Shown one piece after another: positions 19,088 to 29,338 of a stretch of DNA of 64,000 nucleotides; positions within the stretch are counted from its first letter, which is position 1; each line of letters starts with the position of its first letter. This DNA is from Rhodobacter sp. GTDB taxonomy: Bacteria > Pseudomonadota > Alphaproteobacteria > Rhodobacterales > Rhodobacteraceae. A model generated the notes under the pieces. The model was not told the DNA's origin, did not search any database, and saw nothing but the letters and a program-made list of their open reading frames with translations. The position numbers and the translations under genes are program-made. Location of the stretch: the NCBI GenBank assembly GCA_022824145.1, contig JAJEAY010000178.1:21673-85672 (forward strand), written 5' to 3'.

Positions 19088-19576
19088 GTGGTCGATTTCA
19101 CCAAGGTCCGAGGAGTCTTTTGCACCGTGCTCGAAGCTTGTGCCGAAGAGGGTGTCATGACGCTCTTCCACACCGGGCAAATCGGGATCGGATCTGGAAT
19201 GCGTGGGGGTATGGGCATGTGGCCTAAATACTCGATTCCGATGCACCTTGGTGGTGTGGCGGTGGATTTCCCGGACATGCCGATCGTTCTTGCACATCCG
19301 TCCTTTCCCTGGACGGAAGAGGATCTTGCGGTCTGCCAGAACAAGCCGAATGTCCATTACGACATGACCTGCTGGAGCCCGAAACACTTTTCGGAAACGG
19401 CCATCCGCTACGCCAACTCGATTCTGAAGCGGAAAATTCTGTTCGGCTTGGACCGGCCTGCGGTCGCGAAGGACCATTGGCTGGCCGATTTCGAAAAGGC
19501 GCCGTTCAGGGATGAGGTGCGGCCGTCGATCCTCAAGGAAGACACGCTGCGTCTGCTGGGCGAGGCAGATGGCTGA
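19088..19576 (+). pseudogene. C-terminal fragment of an amidohydrolase (amidohydrolase_2 family)
   Basis: Only about 162 residues remain of a TIM-barrel hydrolase family that is usually near 300. The fragment holds TGQIGIGSG, the histidine segment IVLAHPSFPW and the late strand ILFGLDRPAVAKDHWL. In that strand the usual F-G-S-D is F-G-L-D. The N-terminal H-x-H metal site is absent. The first usable start is a GTG at 19088. The end overlaps the P450 start (ATGGCTGA), so the two genes were coupled. It may still be translated as a leader but can hardly be catalytic. Confidence 0.65.
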
Positions 19577-20747
19577 CTTCGCACCGCAGGATGAGGCAAT
19601 CACGCTGGAAGCGCTCGACCGGGATCCATTCCCGATCTATAGACGTCTGCGCGCTGAGGCTCCGGTTTGTCGGGTCAAGGCTGCGAGCCGTACGTTCCTG
19701 ACGAAGGCGGCGGACACAAAATACGTCAAGGACACTCCGGAGATATTCAGTTCAGACGATCCCAACACGCCGATGAAGCGGGCGTTCGGGGCCCATACGC
19801 TGATGCGCAAGGATGGCGAGGCGCATCAGCGCGAACGCATGGCAATGGCACCCGCCTTCGCTCCGAAGGTGATTCTCAAAGAATGGATGCCGCAGTATCG
19901 GAAGATCGCGGAGGACTATGTCGGAAGGCTTCCTCGGGGGGAAACGGTCGACCTGTTCCCGACCCTGTCCGGGCCCTATTCCGCGCGTGGTCTCGCCGTC
20001 CTGTTGGGGCTTGAGGAGGCCACAGATGATCAGATGCAGCGCTGGTCCCAGATCCTGATCGACGGAGCAGGAAATTTTGGCTGGCGCGATGAGCCGTTTG
20101 CGCGGACCGACAGGGCCAATGAAGAGATGCATGCGCTTTTTGACCGCCTGCAGGCCCGCCATCGCGCAGCGCCCAACAGTTCGGCCCTTTCCGTCATGCT
20201 CAATGCGGACGATCCCATTCCCGAAAAACAGGTCTACGCCAATATCAAGATCGCCATCGGTGGCGGGATTAACGAACCGCGGGATGCGCTGAACACGGTT
20301 CTTTACGGTCTCCTGACGAATCCGGACCAGTTGGAAGAGATCAGGCGGAACGCCGATTGGGACAGGGCTTTCGAAGAGGGAGTCCGGTGGGTCGCCCCGA
20401 TCTCGGTTTCTTCGCGGCTGGTCACCGAAGATACGGAAATCCGCGGCTGCCTGATCCCCAAGGGCGACACGGTGATGACCATTCAGGCCAGCGCGAACCG
20501 TGATGAGGATCTTTTTGAGGATGGCGAGGTGTTCAATGTGTATCGTGAAACAGCCCAGCATCAGTCTTTCGGCAACGGGCCGCATTTCTGCCAAGGCACG
20601 CATGTGGCGAGGCGGATGATCGGGCAGGTGATGCTTCCAATCCTGTTTGACCGTTTTCCCAACATGACCCTACCTGATTCGGATGCGGTCATCTGGCGCG
20701 GTTTCGGATTTCGGGGTCCGATTAATCTGCCCGTCCTGTTGAACTGA
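19569..20747 (+). CDS. Cytochrome P450
   Basis: A 392-residue soluble bacterial P450. The haem-thiolate motif is FGNGPHFCQG with Cys341. The I-helix reads GGGINEPRDAL, where the usual acid-alcohol pair is Glu-Pro, a variant known in a subset of bacterial P450s. The K-helix E-x-x-R-like stretch is FEEGVRWVAP. The ATG at 19569 overlaps the amidohydrolase fragment stop. No ferredoxin or reductase is adjacent, so redox partners must be elsewhere. The substrate is unknown. Confidence 0.9.
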   Translation: MADFAPQDEAITLEALDRDPFPIYRRLRAEAPVCRVKAASRTFLTKAADTKYVKDTPEIFSSDDPNTPMKRAFGAHTLMRKDGEAHQRERMAMAPAFAPKVILKEWMPQYRKIAEDYVGRLPRGETVDLFPTLSGPYSARGLAVLLGLEEATDDQMQRWSQILIDGAGNFGWRDEPFARTDRANEEMHALFDRLQARHRAAPNSSALSVMLNADDPIPEKQVYANIKIAIGGGINEPRDALNTVLYGLLTNPDQLEEIRRNADWDRAFEEGVRWVAPISVSSRLVTEDTEIRGCLIPKGDTVMTIQASANRDEDLFEDGEVFNVYRETAQHQSFGNGPHFCQGTHVARRMIGQVMLPILFDRFPNMTLPDSDAVIWRGFGFRGPINLPVLLN

Positions 20748-21497
20748 AACCGTGATCCCGTTTTCTGTTTACTTTTTTCTCCCGCTGAAGCCACTGGCCT
20801 CCAGTCGAACATCCCGTCCATGTGGTTGTTCGGTGAGCAGCGCGTAAGTGCCATGCTGCTGTCGCCTCCAAGAGTGACCAGCTGGCGCCGCCCCTTGGCG
20901 ACAGGCGACGCGGCGACAGAGAAACCGGCAGCCGCGATCATGATTGCCCAGGCTTCGGACGAAGGAGAGAGATGATCTTCCACATCGTTGCGTCTAGCGC
21001 GCCGTCTTTTCGTTCGTCAGACACATATCGCCTGCCAATTGATTTCGTCCGCTTCCGCGGAGCTGAGGGCAGGAGCAGGTTAAGGTCGTGGGTCTTGCGC
21101 AGAAGGTGCATCAGGCGCCAGTCAACGTCCCGATGACTTCGGGACGGCGACAAAGAGTTGCCGACGTTTGTGCTTTGGGTAACTCGCTGCAGGATGAGCT
21201 CTTTTGGCCGAGTCCAATGCAAATGCAGTGCCTTGGGAAGACGGCTGGTAATCGGCCTGCGGGAATGCCGTCGTCTCCGATGTAAGTCAGTACATGTCGG
21301 CGGAATTCCCGCATCCCGCATCTTGGTCCCGCGTCTGTTTTCAAATCGTAGGAGAATCCGAAATTCCTGCAAGTGGATTGACATAGATCAAGGAAGCTCC
21401 GACTGTGTCGATGCAGATACGCCGAGCGCAGGTCCGGGCGGTCTGGATTCATTCGGGTCGGCGCAGCTGAACGATATGGGATGAAGGAACGGACCGG
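20748..21497. other. Leader region of the cbb3 oxidase operon
   Basis: No gene is supported in these 750 bases. The functional content I can see is the FNR box at 21378-21391, about 107 bases before the ccoN start codon. Confidence 0.5.
21378..21391 (+). promoter_or_regulatory. FNR/FnrL-binding site upstream of ccoN
   Basis: TTGACATAGATCAA matches the FNR consensus TTGAT-N4-ATCAA at nine of ten defined positions. It lies about 107 bases upstream of ccoN. With fnrL in the same window, oxygen-dependent activation of the cbb3 genes is the expected circuit. Confidence 0.85.
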
Positions 21498-23102
21498 ATG
21501 TGGAACGCAACCAAACTGGCAGTTCTGGGGCTGATCACCCTTGGTGCGGCCATCGCAGCGAACTTTGGCCGGGATCTCGCCTATCAGGTTCACGCCATAA
21601 TCGTCCTTGCCGTCGCTGGCGGCCTGTTCATCTGGATGCTGCGACGCACTGGGGAGGTTGAACGGCCCGCGTCGGTGGCAGGGGAATACATGGACGATGT
21701 CGTTCGCGCGGGCGCCATCGCCACCGCATTCTGGGGAGTGATCGGTTTCCTCGCCGGCACGTTCATCGCCTTCCAGCTCTCGTTTCCGGCACTCAACTTC
21801 GAATGGGCACAGGGCATCGCGAACTTCGGTCGGCTTCGCCCGCTGCATACAAGCGCGGTCATCTTCGCATTTGGAGGAAACGCGCTCATCATGTCGTCAT
21901 TTTATGTCGTACAGCGGACCAGCGCCGCACGGCTGTGGGGCGGCAATCTGGCTTGGTTTGTTTTCTGGGGGTACCAGCTTTTCATTGTGCTTGCCGCGAC
22001 CGGATACCTGCTGGGAGGCACCCAATCAAAAGAGTACGCCGAGCCGGAATGGTATGTCGATCTTTGGCTCACATTGGTCTGGGTTGCGTATCTTGCGGTG
22101 TTCCTTGGAACTCTGATCAAGCGGAAAGAACCGCATATCTACGTCGCCAACTGGTTCTACCTGTCCTTCATCGTCACCATTGCCATGCTGCATGTCGTTA
22201 ACAATCTTGCGGTGCCTGTGAGCGTATTCGGGTCAAAGTCGGTAATTGTCTGGGCTGGCGTTCAGGACGCGATGACCCAATGGTGGTACGGCCACAATGC
22301 TGTAGGCTTCTTCCTGACAGCAGGTTTCCTGGGAATGATGTATTACTTCGTTCCGAAGCAGGCCGAGCGTCCGGTATACAGCTACCGACTGTCGATCATC
22401 CATTTCTGGTCGCTTATTTTCCTCTATATCTGGGCAGGCCCGCACCACCTGCATTACACCGCGCTCCCCGACTGGGCCTCCACGCTCGGAATGGTGTTTT
22501 CGGTCGTGCTCTGGATGCCGTCGTGGGGAGGGATGATCAATGGGTTGATGACTTTGTCCGGAGCCTGGGACAAACTCAGGACAGATCCGATCATCCGCAT
22601 GATGGTGATTTCGATCGGCTTTTATGGAATGTCCACCTTTGAGGGGCCGATGATGTCGATCCGCGCTGTGAACTCGCTCAGCCACTACACTGACTGGACG
22701 ATCGGGCATGTGCATTCAGGTGCGCTGGGCTGGAACGGCATGATCACCTTTGCAGTGCTTTATTTCCTGGTTCCGAAACTTTGGAACCGCGGGCGGCTCT
22801 ACAGCCTGGCTATGGTGAACTGGCATTTCTGGCTCGCGACCATCGGTATCGTGCTCTACGCAGCGTCGATGTGGGTCGCAGGCATTATGGAAGGTCTGAT
22901 GTGGCGTGAAGTCGATGCACAGGGGTTCCTGGTGAACAGCTTTGCAGACACGGTAGCCGCGAAATTCCCGCTCTATGTCATCAGAGCCCTTGGCGGTGTC
23001 CTGTATCTCGCAGGAGCGATTCTCATGTGCTGGAATCTCTGGATGACCGTCCGGGCGCAGCCACGGATGGCTGTCGATCCGGCCTTGGCTCCGGCGGAAT
23101 AG
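21498..23102 (+). CDS. ccoN: cbb3-type cytochrome c oxidase subunit I
   Basis: The 534-residue catalytic haem-copper subunit, which reduces oxygen and pumps protons in the inner membrane. It has about 12 membrane segments. Metal-ligand regions are visible: [19 protein letters not shown] (low-spin haem His), [25 protein letters not shown] (Cu_B His and the cbb3 Tyr), [15 protein letters not shown] (Cu_B His pair) and [12 protein letters not shown] (haem ligands). First gene of ccoNOQP. Confidence 0.98.
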   Translation: MWNATKLAVLGLITLGAAIAANFGRDLAYQVHAIIVLAVAGGLFIWMLRRTGEVERPASVAGEYMDDVVRAGAIATAFWGVIGFLAGTFIAFQLSFPALNFEWAQGIANFGRLRPLHTSAVIFAFGGNALIMSSFYVVQRTSAARLWGGNLAWFVFWGYQLFIVLAATGYLLGGTQSKEYAEPEWYVDLWLTLVWVAYLAVFLGTLIKRKEPHIYVANWFYLSFIVTIAMLHVVNNLAVPVSVFGSKSVIVWAGVQDAMTQWWYGHNAVGFFLTAGFLGMMYYFVPKQAERPVYSYRLSIIHFWSLIFLYIWAGPHHLHYTALPDWASTLGMVFSVVLWMPSWGGMINGLMTLSGAWDKLRTDPIIRMMVISIGFYGMSTFEGPMMSIRAVNSLSHYTDWTIGHVHSGALGWNGMITFAVLYFLVPKLWNRGRLYSLAMVNWHFWLATIGIVLYAASMWVAGIMEGLMWREVDAQGFLVNSFADTVAAKFPLYVIRALGGVLYLAGAILMCWNLWMTVRAQPRMAVDPALAPAE

Positions 23103-23115
23103 GGAGACCGAACAC

Positions 23116-23844
23116 ATGGCGATCCTGGAAAAGCACAAGGTTCTCGAAAAGAACGCCACGCTGCTGCTTGTCTTCTCGTTTCTTGTTGTAACAATTGGCG
23201 GCATCGTCGAGATAGCGCCGCTGTTCTATCTGGAGAACACCATCGAGAAGGTGAAAGGGGTTAGACCATACTCGCCGCTGGAACTGGCGGGGCGCGACAT
23301 CTACATCAGGGAAGGCTGCTACGTCTGTCACAGCCAGATGATCCGGCCGATGCGGGACGAGGTCGAACGCTATGGCCATTACTCGCTGGCGGCCGAGTCC
23401 ATGTATGACCATCCGTTCCAATGGGGTTCCAAACGCACTGGTCCGGATCTCGCAAGAGTGGGCGGCCGCTACTCGGACGAATGGCATGTCGCCCACTTTG
23501 TAGATCCGCAGTCAGTCGTTCCGGAGTCGGTGATGCCGAAATACGGCTTCCTGAAAGACAGGCTGATCGAACCCACCCATATCGAAGATCTGATGGCGGC
23601 AAACCGATTGGTCGGCGTGCCGTATACCGAGGAAATGATCACGGCGGCACATTCTGACTTCCGGGCTCAGGCCGACCCGGATGACGGTGACATAGATGCG
23701 CTGGCTGAACGCTATCCGGGAGCCCAAGCCCGAAACTTCGACGGCGAGCCGGGCATTTCCGAGATGGACGCACTGATCGCGTATATGCAGATGCTCGGAA
23801 CGATGGTCGATTTCTCGACGTTCACGCCGGATCCGGACCGTTAG
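23116..23844 (+). CDS. ccoO: cbb3-type cytochrome c oxidase subunit II
   Basis: A 242-residue membrane-anchored mono-haem cytochrome c. One N-terminal transmembrane helix ([16 protein letters not shown]) is followed by the haem site CYVCH in [16 protein letters not shown] methionine ligand is likely in [13 protein letters not shown]. It relays electrons from CcoP to CcoN. It follows ccoN by 13 bases. Confidence 0.97.
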   Translation: MAILEKHKVLEKNATLLLVFSFLVVTIGGIVEIAPLFYLENTIEKVKGVRPYSPLELAGRDIYIREGCYVCHSQMIRPMRDEVERYGHYSLAAESMYDHPFQWGSKRTGPDLARVGGRYSDEWHVAHFVDPQSVVPESVMPKYGFLKDRLIEPTHIEDLMAANRLVGVPYTEEMITAAHSDFRAQADPDDGDIDALAERYPGAQARNFDGEPGISEMDALIAYMQMLGTMVDFSTFTPDPDR

Positions 23845-23855
23845 GGGAGAGACTG

Positions 23856-24041
23856 ATGGACACTTACAGCCTTCTTCGTGAGGTTGCCGGCAGCTGGGGA
23901 CTGCTGATGCTGGCCGCGTTCTTCATCGGTGCCGTGATCTGGGCATTCCGCCCAGGCAGCCGCGCCAGATACCGGGATACGGCCAACATCCCGTTCCGGC
24001 ATGAGGACAGGCCTGCCGGAGACCGGGAGTCGGAAGAATGA
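23856..24041 (+). CDS. ccoQ: cbb3-type oxidase small subunit CcoQ
   Basis: A 61-residue protein with a single transmembrane helix (GLLMLAAFFIGAVIWAF) and a charged cytoplasmic tail, the usual CcoQ form. It stabilises the complex. Its last codons overlap the ccoP start (ATGA-type overlap at 24038). Confidence 0.92.
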   Translation: MDTYSLLREVAGSWGLLMLAAFFIGAVIWAFRPGSRARYRDTANIPFRHEDRPAGDRESEE

Positions 24042-24934
24042 GCACCGAGGGAAAAAAGAGTGCCGAAGGCTACGGCACAACCGGCCATAGCTGGGATGGC
24101 ATCGAGGAATGGAACAATCCGCTGCCACGTTGGTGGGTCTGGGTTTTCTATATCACGGTCATCTGGGGAATTGGATATACGGTTGCCTATCCGGCATGGC
24201 CGCTGATTGACCGGGCAACGTCCGGGCTACTGGGTTACTCGACCCGGGCTCAGGTTGCTGAGCGGATTTCAGAAGCGGAAGCCCGGAACGCCGGGCTGCG
24301 CGAGCAGCTCGCATCCGCCGATCTGTCGACCGTCGCAGAGGATGCCGACTTGATCAATTACGCGGTGCACGCTGGAGCGGCGGTGTTTAGAAACAACTGT
24401 TCCCAGTGCCATGGGTCAGGCGCCGACGGGCTGAGGATGGGCTCCGGCTATCCGAACCTTCTTGATGACGACTGGCTTTGGGGCGGTACGGTGGAGCAGA
24501 TCGCCTATTCCGTCCGTCATGGCATCCGCAACGAGCAGTCGTTTGATGCGCACTGGTCGGAAATGACCGCATTCGGGCGCGACGGTATCCTTAGCGAGTT
24601 GGAAATAGCGCAGGTCATTCACTACGTGCGCCGGCTCGCCGGACTTGAACATGAGTCTGTACTTTCGGGACCGGGCGAAGAGATATTCGTGAATGAATGC
24701 TCTGCCTGCCATATGGAGGATGGAACGGGTGACCCGCAACAGGGAGCTCCGAACCTCGTGGACGCGATCTGGCTTTATGGGGGAAGTGTTGAGGATCTGA
24801 CCGAAACGGTGGCCAACTCACGGTTCGGTGTGATGCCCGCCTGGTCAGAGGAATTCCGGGCAGGCGGTGGTTTGGATGATGCCGAAATCAACGCGGTTGC
24901 GGTTTACGTCCATCAGCTAGGCGGCGGACAGTGA
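24038..24934 (+). CDS. ccoP: cbb3-type oxidase di-haem subunit III
   Basis: A 298-residue di-haem cytochrome c. The N-terminal FixP domain includes NPLPRWWVWVFYITVIWG and a second hydrophobic stretch. Haem sites are CSQCH (FRNNCSQCHGSGADG) and CSACH (VNECSACHMEDGTG). Methionine ligands are likely in the following EMTAFG and GVMPAW segments. It is the electron entry point of the oxidase, receiving electrons from soluble cytochrome c. Confidence 0.97.
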   Translation: MSTEGKKSAEGYGTTGHSWDGIEEWNNPLPRWWVWVFYITVIWGIGYTVAYPAWPLIDRATSGLLGYSTRAQVAERISEAEARNAGLREQLASADLSTVAEDADLINYAVHAGAAVFRNNCSQCHGSGADGLRMGSGYPNLLDDDWLWGGTVEQIAYSVRHGIRNEQSFDAHWSEMTAFGRDGILSELEIAQVIHYVRRLAGLEHESVLSGPGEEIFVNECSACHMEDGTGDPQQGAPNLVDAIWLYGGSVEDLTETVANSRFGVMPAWSEEFRAGGGLDDAEINAVAVYVHQLGGGQ

Positions 24935-25271
24935 CCGGGATCCCGCATCGGGAAGCCAGCCATTCATCCATTCAGACTGTCTTGACAGAAACGGTCGGGC
25001 TGACTGGCGGAAGTCTGTCCCGACCGGCCCGTTTGACCGCTGACGGGCGCGGTTCTGGAAGCCTGAACCCTTTTGGAACCACATCCCGTCCTCAGCTGCG
25101 CATTGCGGGAAAAAATCCAGGCCGTCAGCAGGGAGGTTGGGATATCCGCCTGACATGTCCCGAAGTGTTGAGATGCCCTGACTCGGTTAAGCCGGATGAT
25201 CGGTTGGTTCAGGATCTGACACTGGAGTCTCTGCCTGAGAAGACATGTTGGTTAGTTCCGGGGACACGGGG
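24935..25271. other. Gap between ccoP and ccoG
   Basis: An open frame spans it but encodes nothing recognisable. It separates structural and assembly genes and probably holds the promoter of the ccoGHIS operon. I found no FNR box. Confidence 0.35.
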
Positions 25272-26687
25272 ATGAACGCGCCCGCACCTCCGTCGCTCTA
25301 TGCAGCGCGAGAGCCGGTATTTCCGCGCCGCGTCAGCGGAAAATTCCGGAACCTAAAATGGGCAATTATGGCCGTAACCCTTGGAATCTATTATATTTCG
25401 CCATGGATTCGCTGGGATCGCGGCCCCCAGCTTCCCGATCAGGCGATTCTGGCGGATCTGGCCGGGCGGCGCTTTTTCTTTTTCTGGATCGAGATATGGC
25501 CGCATGAATTCTATTTCATTGCCGGGCTGCTGATCATGGCGGGGCTTGGCCTTTTTCTGTTTACAAGCGCATTGGGTCGGGTCTGGTGCGGCTATACCTG
25601 TCCGCAGACGGTCTGGACCGACCTGTTCATTCTCACTGAACGCTGGATCGAAGGAGACCGGAATGCCCGGGTAAAGCTCTGGAACGCGAAGTGGGACTTC
25701 CGGAAATGGCGGCTGCGGATTCTTAAGTGGTTCGTGTGGATCCTGATCGGCGCTGCGACCGGCGGAGCATGGGTGTTTTACTTCACCGATGCGCCCACGC
25801 TGGCGGTTGATCTCGTCGTCGGCGCCGCTCACCCGATCGCCTACACCACGATGGCGGTTCTGACGCTGACCACCGTTCTGCTAGGTGGAGTCGCGCGTGA
25901 GCAGGTGTGCATCTATATGTGTCCTTGGCCGAGGATACAGTCCGCCATGATGGACGAGGAAACCATCACGATAGGCTACCGGGACTGGCGAGGAGAGCCG
26001 CGAGGCAAAGGTCGGGGGCGGGACGGTCTTGGTGACTGCATCGACTGCAACGCCTGTGCCAACGTCTGCCCCGTGGGGATCGACATCCGTGACGGCCAGC
26101 AGCTTGCCTGTATAACCTGCGGACTATGCATTGACGCCTGCGACGATGTCATGGAGAGAATCGGCAAGCCACGCGGGCTTGTCGATTACCTGGCGCTGAC
26201 CGACGAGGTGAGCGAACGTGCCGGTCAGCCGTCGAAGGCGATCTGGAAACATGTGCTGCGTCCGCGTACGCTCCTGTACACAGCGCTTTGGTCGACTGTC
26301 GGTCTGGCCCTGCTGGCCGCGCTTTTCATTCGGTCGGACATCGATGTTACCGTGGCGCCAATTCGAAATCCGACTTTCGTCACCCTGTCGGACGGTTCCG
26401 TTCGCAACACCTACGATCTGCGGCTCAGGAACAAAAACGCTGAGGACCGGCCGTTCCGGATTTCGGTCAAGGGGGATCCGAGCCTTCACCTTCGGCTGGA
26501 GGGTACCGCTTATCAATCCGTAACCGTTCCCGCCGATGAAACCATGCTTCAGCGGGCCTACGTTGTCGCGCCCCGCGGTTCCGGTCCGGCTTCCGCCGTA
26601 CGCACTGAGCTCCGCTTCTGGGTGGAAGACCTTTCAAATGGCGACCGGGTGCATAAGGACAGCGTGTTCAATGGGGCGGGATCATGA
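25272..26687 (+). CDS. ccoG: CcoG, polyferredoxin / cupric reductase for cbb3 assembly
   Basis: A 471-residue inner-membrane ferredoxin thought to reduce copper for the oxidase. Start ATG 25272 (MNAPAPPSLY) is preceded by GGGGACACGGGG. It has several membrane segments and the CGYTCPQTVW and CIYMCPWPRIQ motifs. Two 4Fe-4S sets follow: CIDCNACANVCPVGIDI and CITCGLCIDACD. A C-terminal Ig-like domain is present, as in FixG/CcoG. Confidence 0.95.
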   Translation: MNAPAPPSLYAAREPVFPRRVSGKFRNLKWAIMAVTLGIYYISPWIRWDRGPQLPDQAILADLAGRRFFFFWIEIWPHEFYFIAGLLIMAGLGLFLFTSALGRVWCGYTCPQTVWTDLFILTERWIEGDRNARVKLWNAKWDFRKWRLRILKWFVWILIGAATGGAWVFYFTDAPTLAVDLVVGAAHPIAYTTMAVLTLTTVLLGGVAREQVCIYMCPWPRIQSAMMDEETITIGYRDWRGEPRGKGRGRDGLGDCIDCNACANVCPVGIDIRDGQQLACITCGLCIDACDDVMERIGKPRGLVDYLALTDEVSERAGQPSKAIWKHVLRPRTLLYTALWSTVGLALLAALFIRSDIDVTVAPIRNPTFVTLSDGSVRNTYDLRLRNKNAEDRPFRISVKGDPSLHLRLEGTAYQSVTVPADETMLQRAYVVAPRGSGPASAVRTELRFWVEDLSNGDRVHKDSVFNGAGS

Positions 26688-27148
26688 CTGAAAGGCGCCT
26701 GACCGGCCGAACCGTATTTCTGATCCTGGCATCGGGATTCGGTGTTGTGATCGGCGTCAACGCCATCATGGCGGCACTCGCCGTCGGAACGTTTCCGGGA
26801 CTGGAGGCCAGAAATCCCTACGTCGTAAGCCAGACATTCGATGCTGACCGCGACGCCCAGCTAGCCCTCGGTTGGGAGGTGTCGGTGACGTTTGACGCGG
26901 GTATTCTGCGTCTTTCCATATTTGACGCAAGCGGAATGCCCGTCGACCCCGAAGTCCTGCAAGCGACGCTCGGCCGAGCCACCCATGTGAGGGATGACGT
27001 TGCGCCGGAGTTCAGATTCGATGGAACGTCGCATGTCGCTGCTGCCGACCTTGCACCCGGGAACTGGAACCTGCGGTTCCGGGCAGTTGCCGCTGACGGC
27101 TCAGAGTTCAGGCAAAGGGTTGTCCTCTATGTGGACGGCCGAACTTGA
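26684..27148 (+). CDS. ccoH: CcoH, cbb3 assembly protein (FixH)
   Basis: A 154-residue protein with one N-terminal membrane helix (TVFLILASGFGVVIGVNAIMAALAV) and the FixH signature region FPGLEARNPYVVSQTFDADRDAQLALGW. The rest is a periplasmic beta domain. It overlaps the ccoG stop by ATGA and precedes ccoI, the standard order. It contributes to assembly or stability of the oxidase. Confidence 0.94.
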   Translation: MTERRLTGRTVFLILASGFGVVIGVNAIMAALAVGTFPGLEARNPYVVSQTFDADRDAQLALGWEVSVTFDAGILRLSIFDASGMPVDPEVLQATLGRATHVRDDVAPEFRFDGTSHVAAADLAPGNWNLRFRAVAADGSEFRQRVVLYVDGRT

Positions 27149-29334
27149 CCGGCAGTGCGGAAGGCAGCGCAGTCAGGTCTCGCAGAGCGATTCACGAGTC
27201 CGCGATGGCATCGGCGCCGTCCGGGCCGACCGAAATCCACATACTGCTGAGTCTGCCGGACATCCACTGCGCTGGATGCATTGCGGGTGTCGAGCGCAAG
27301 CTGAACGCAATGCCTGGCGTGCGGGGCGCCCGTGTAAACCTGACGCTCAAGCGCGCCGCCGTCACAGCCGATGCTGCGACGGATGCTGGTGATCTTGCCT
27401 TGGCTTTGACCCGTCAGGGCTATCGGGCGCATGAACTCGACTCCGATGCGCTCGTCGGCGGTGCCGTGGATGGGGTAGGCCGCGACCTTCTGTTGCGGCT
27501 TGGTGTGGCCGGTTTCGCGATGATGAACGTGATGCTGCTGTCGGTGGCGGTTTGGTCCGGCGCCGCCGACGCCACTCGCGATCTGTTTCACTGGATCAGC
27601 GCGATGATCGCAATTCCAACTGTTGCATATTCGGGCAAGCCGTTCTTTCGGAATGCATGGCGCGTTTCGAAGCATTGGCGACTTAACATGGATGTTCCGA
27701 TTTCAGTCGCGATCCTTCTGGCAGTGGGGCTTTCGATCCATGAAACCGCCCTTCATGGCGAGCACGCCTATTTTGACGCGGCACTGTCGCTGACGTTCTT
27801 TCTGCTTGCCGGACGCTATCTCGATCACCGCACCCGCGCCGCTGCCCGATCGGCGGCGGCGGAACTCACTGCGCTGGAGGTGCCGCGCGCGCTCAAATTC
27901 TGCGACAGCGGGGAGTGCATGGTTCCTGTATCGGAACTGAAGCCGGGGGATCTGGTCAGGGTTCTTCCGGGTGGTCGAATGCCCGTCGATGGGGTGATCG
28001 AAACCGGTTGCTCTGACATCGACCGGTCGCTGCTGACCGGAGAAAGCCTGCCTGTTCCCGCTGGCCCGGGCGCCGCGGTTGGCGCAGGCGAAATCAATCT
28101 GAGCGGAGTGCTGACGGTTCGGGCGGCTGCGGCTGGAGCGGACAGTGCGCTGCATAGGCTCGCCAGTCTTGTTGCTGTAGCCGAGCAGGCCCGCGACCGC
28201 TATACGTCATTGGCTGACCGGGCGTCGCGCATATATGCGCCGGTCGTTCATTTGCTGGCGTTCGGGGCCTTCCTTGCATGGATCGCAGTGTCCGGTGACG
28301 TGCGCCTTTCGCTGAATATTGCCGTTGCAGTCCTGATAATTACCTGTCCATGCGCCCTCGGCTTGGCCGTCCCGGCGGTGACCGCAGCAGCGAGCGGCCG
28401 GCTGTTCCGACGAGGTCTTCTGGTCAAAAGCGCGACGGCGTTGGAGCGGCTGGCCGAAGTTGATGCGGTCATCTTTGACAAGACCGGTGTCCTGACGGAA
28501 GGCGCACCGCGGCTGACTGGGGTTTCGGACCACAAGGTCTCGGATCTTGCGCTGGCACAGGCGCTTGGACGGGGATCCTCCCACCCGCTAGCTGCCGCGC
28601 TTGCGGAAATTGACTTCGAGGTGCTTCCGGGGCGTGAAAGACTTGGCGCGGAGGTGCAGGATCTCCGTGAATTTCCCGGCTTCGGTGTCGAGGCGGAATG
28701 GCGAGGTCAGACAGTCCGGCTAGGCCGGGCCAACTGGGTTGGCGCTGTGGAGGTTGCTGGAACCGCGACCTATCTCGGGGTCGGGGAACGCACTGTAGCC
28801 ATCCGTTTCAGCGACAGTCTTCGGGAGGGCGCGTCTGACGCGGTTGCTGAATTGAAACGAAATGGAATGGAAGTGATTCTGCTATCGGGGGACCATCCCG
28901 CCGCTGTCGCCGATATCGCCGCGCGAACGGGCATCGAGGCATTCGAGGCCAAGGTTCTGCCAGAGGAAAAGGCACTATACGTCAAACGGCTGCGCGACGA
29001 AGGACATCGGATTCTGATGGTGGGTGACGGCCTCAACGACACCGCCGCGTTGGCGGCTGCGGATACGTCGATCTCTCCGGCGTCGGCGCTAGATGCCGCC
29101 CGTGTGGTTTCTGACATCGTACTCTGCGGAGGTTCACTTGATCCGATACCTGAAGCGATCGTTACGGCGCGGCGCGCCCGGCGCCGGATCAAGGAGAATT
29201 TCGCCATCGCTGCGGTTTACAATGCCGTCGCGATTCCGGTTGCCCTCCTGGGATTCGCCACGCCTCTTGCGGCGGCGCTTGCTATGTCGGCCTCGTCCGT
29301 GTCAGTTTCGCTCAACGCGCTGCGGCTGAGGTGA
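27145..29334 (+). CDS. ccoI: CcoI, copper-transporting P1B-type ATPase for cbb3 biogenesis
   Basis: A 729-residue heavy-metal ATPase. It has an N-terminal metal domain (DIHCAGCIAG), eight membrane helices, and the CPC transmembrane motif (ITCPCALGLAVP). The phosphorylation site is FDKTGVLTEG, and MVGDGLNDTAAL is the hinge motif. It delivers copper to the cbb3 oxidase. The full frame needs a TTG start at 27145 that overlaps the ccoH stop; an ATG at 27205 (MASAPSG) is the alternative. Confidence 0.95.
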   Translation: MTGSAEGSAVRSRRAIHESAMASAPSGPTEIHILLSLPDIHCAGCIAGVERKLNAMPGVRGARVNLTLKRAAVTADAATDAGDLALALTRQGYRAHELDSDALVGGAVDGVGRDLLLRLGVAGFAMMNVMLLSVAVWSGAADATRDLFHWISAMIAIPTVAYSGKPFFRNAWRVSKHWRLNMDVPISVAILLAVGLSIHETALHGEHAYFDAALSLTFFLLAGRYLDHRTRAAARSAAAELTALEVPRALKFCDSGECMVPVSELKPGDLVRVLPGGRMPVDGVIETGCSDIDRSLLTGESLPVPAGPGAAVGAGEINLSGVLTVRAAAAGADSALHRLASLVAVAEQARDRYTSLADRASRIYAPVVHLLAFGAFLAWIAVSGDVRLSLNIAVAVLIITCPCALGLAVPAVTAAASGRLFRRGLLVKSATALERLAEVDAVIFDKTGVLTEGAPRLTGVSDHKVSDLALAQALGRGSSHPLAAALAEIDFEVLPGRERLGAEVQDLREFPGFGVEAEWRGQTVRLGRANWVGAVEVAGTATYLGVGERTVAIRFSDSLREGASDAVAELKRNGMEVILLSGDHPAAVADIAARTGIEAFEAKVLPEEKALYVKRLRDEGHRILMVGDGLNDTAALAAADTSISPASALDAARVVSDIVLCGGSLDPIPEAIVTARRARRRIKENFAIAAVYNAVAIPVALLGFATPLAAALAMSASSVSVSLNALRLR

Positions 29335-29338
29335 GGCA

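Noticed and set aside
24931-25275. 114-residue frame between ccoP and ccoG
   Set aside because: Composition is unlike a protein from this genome and it fills a promoter region; no homologue recognised.
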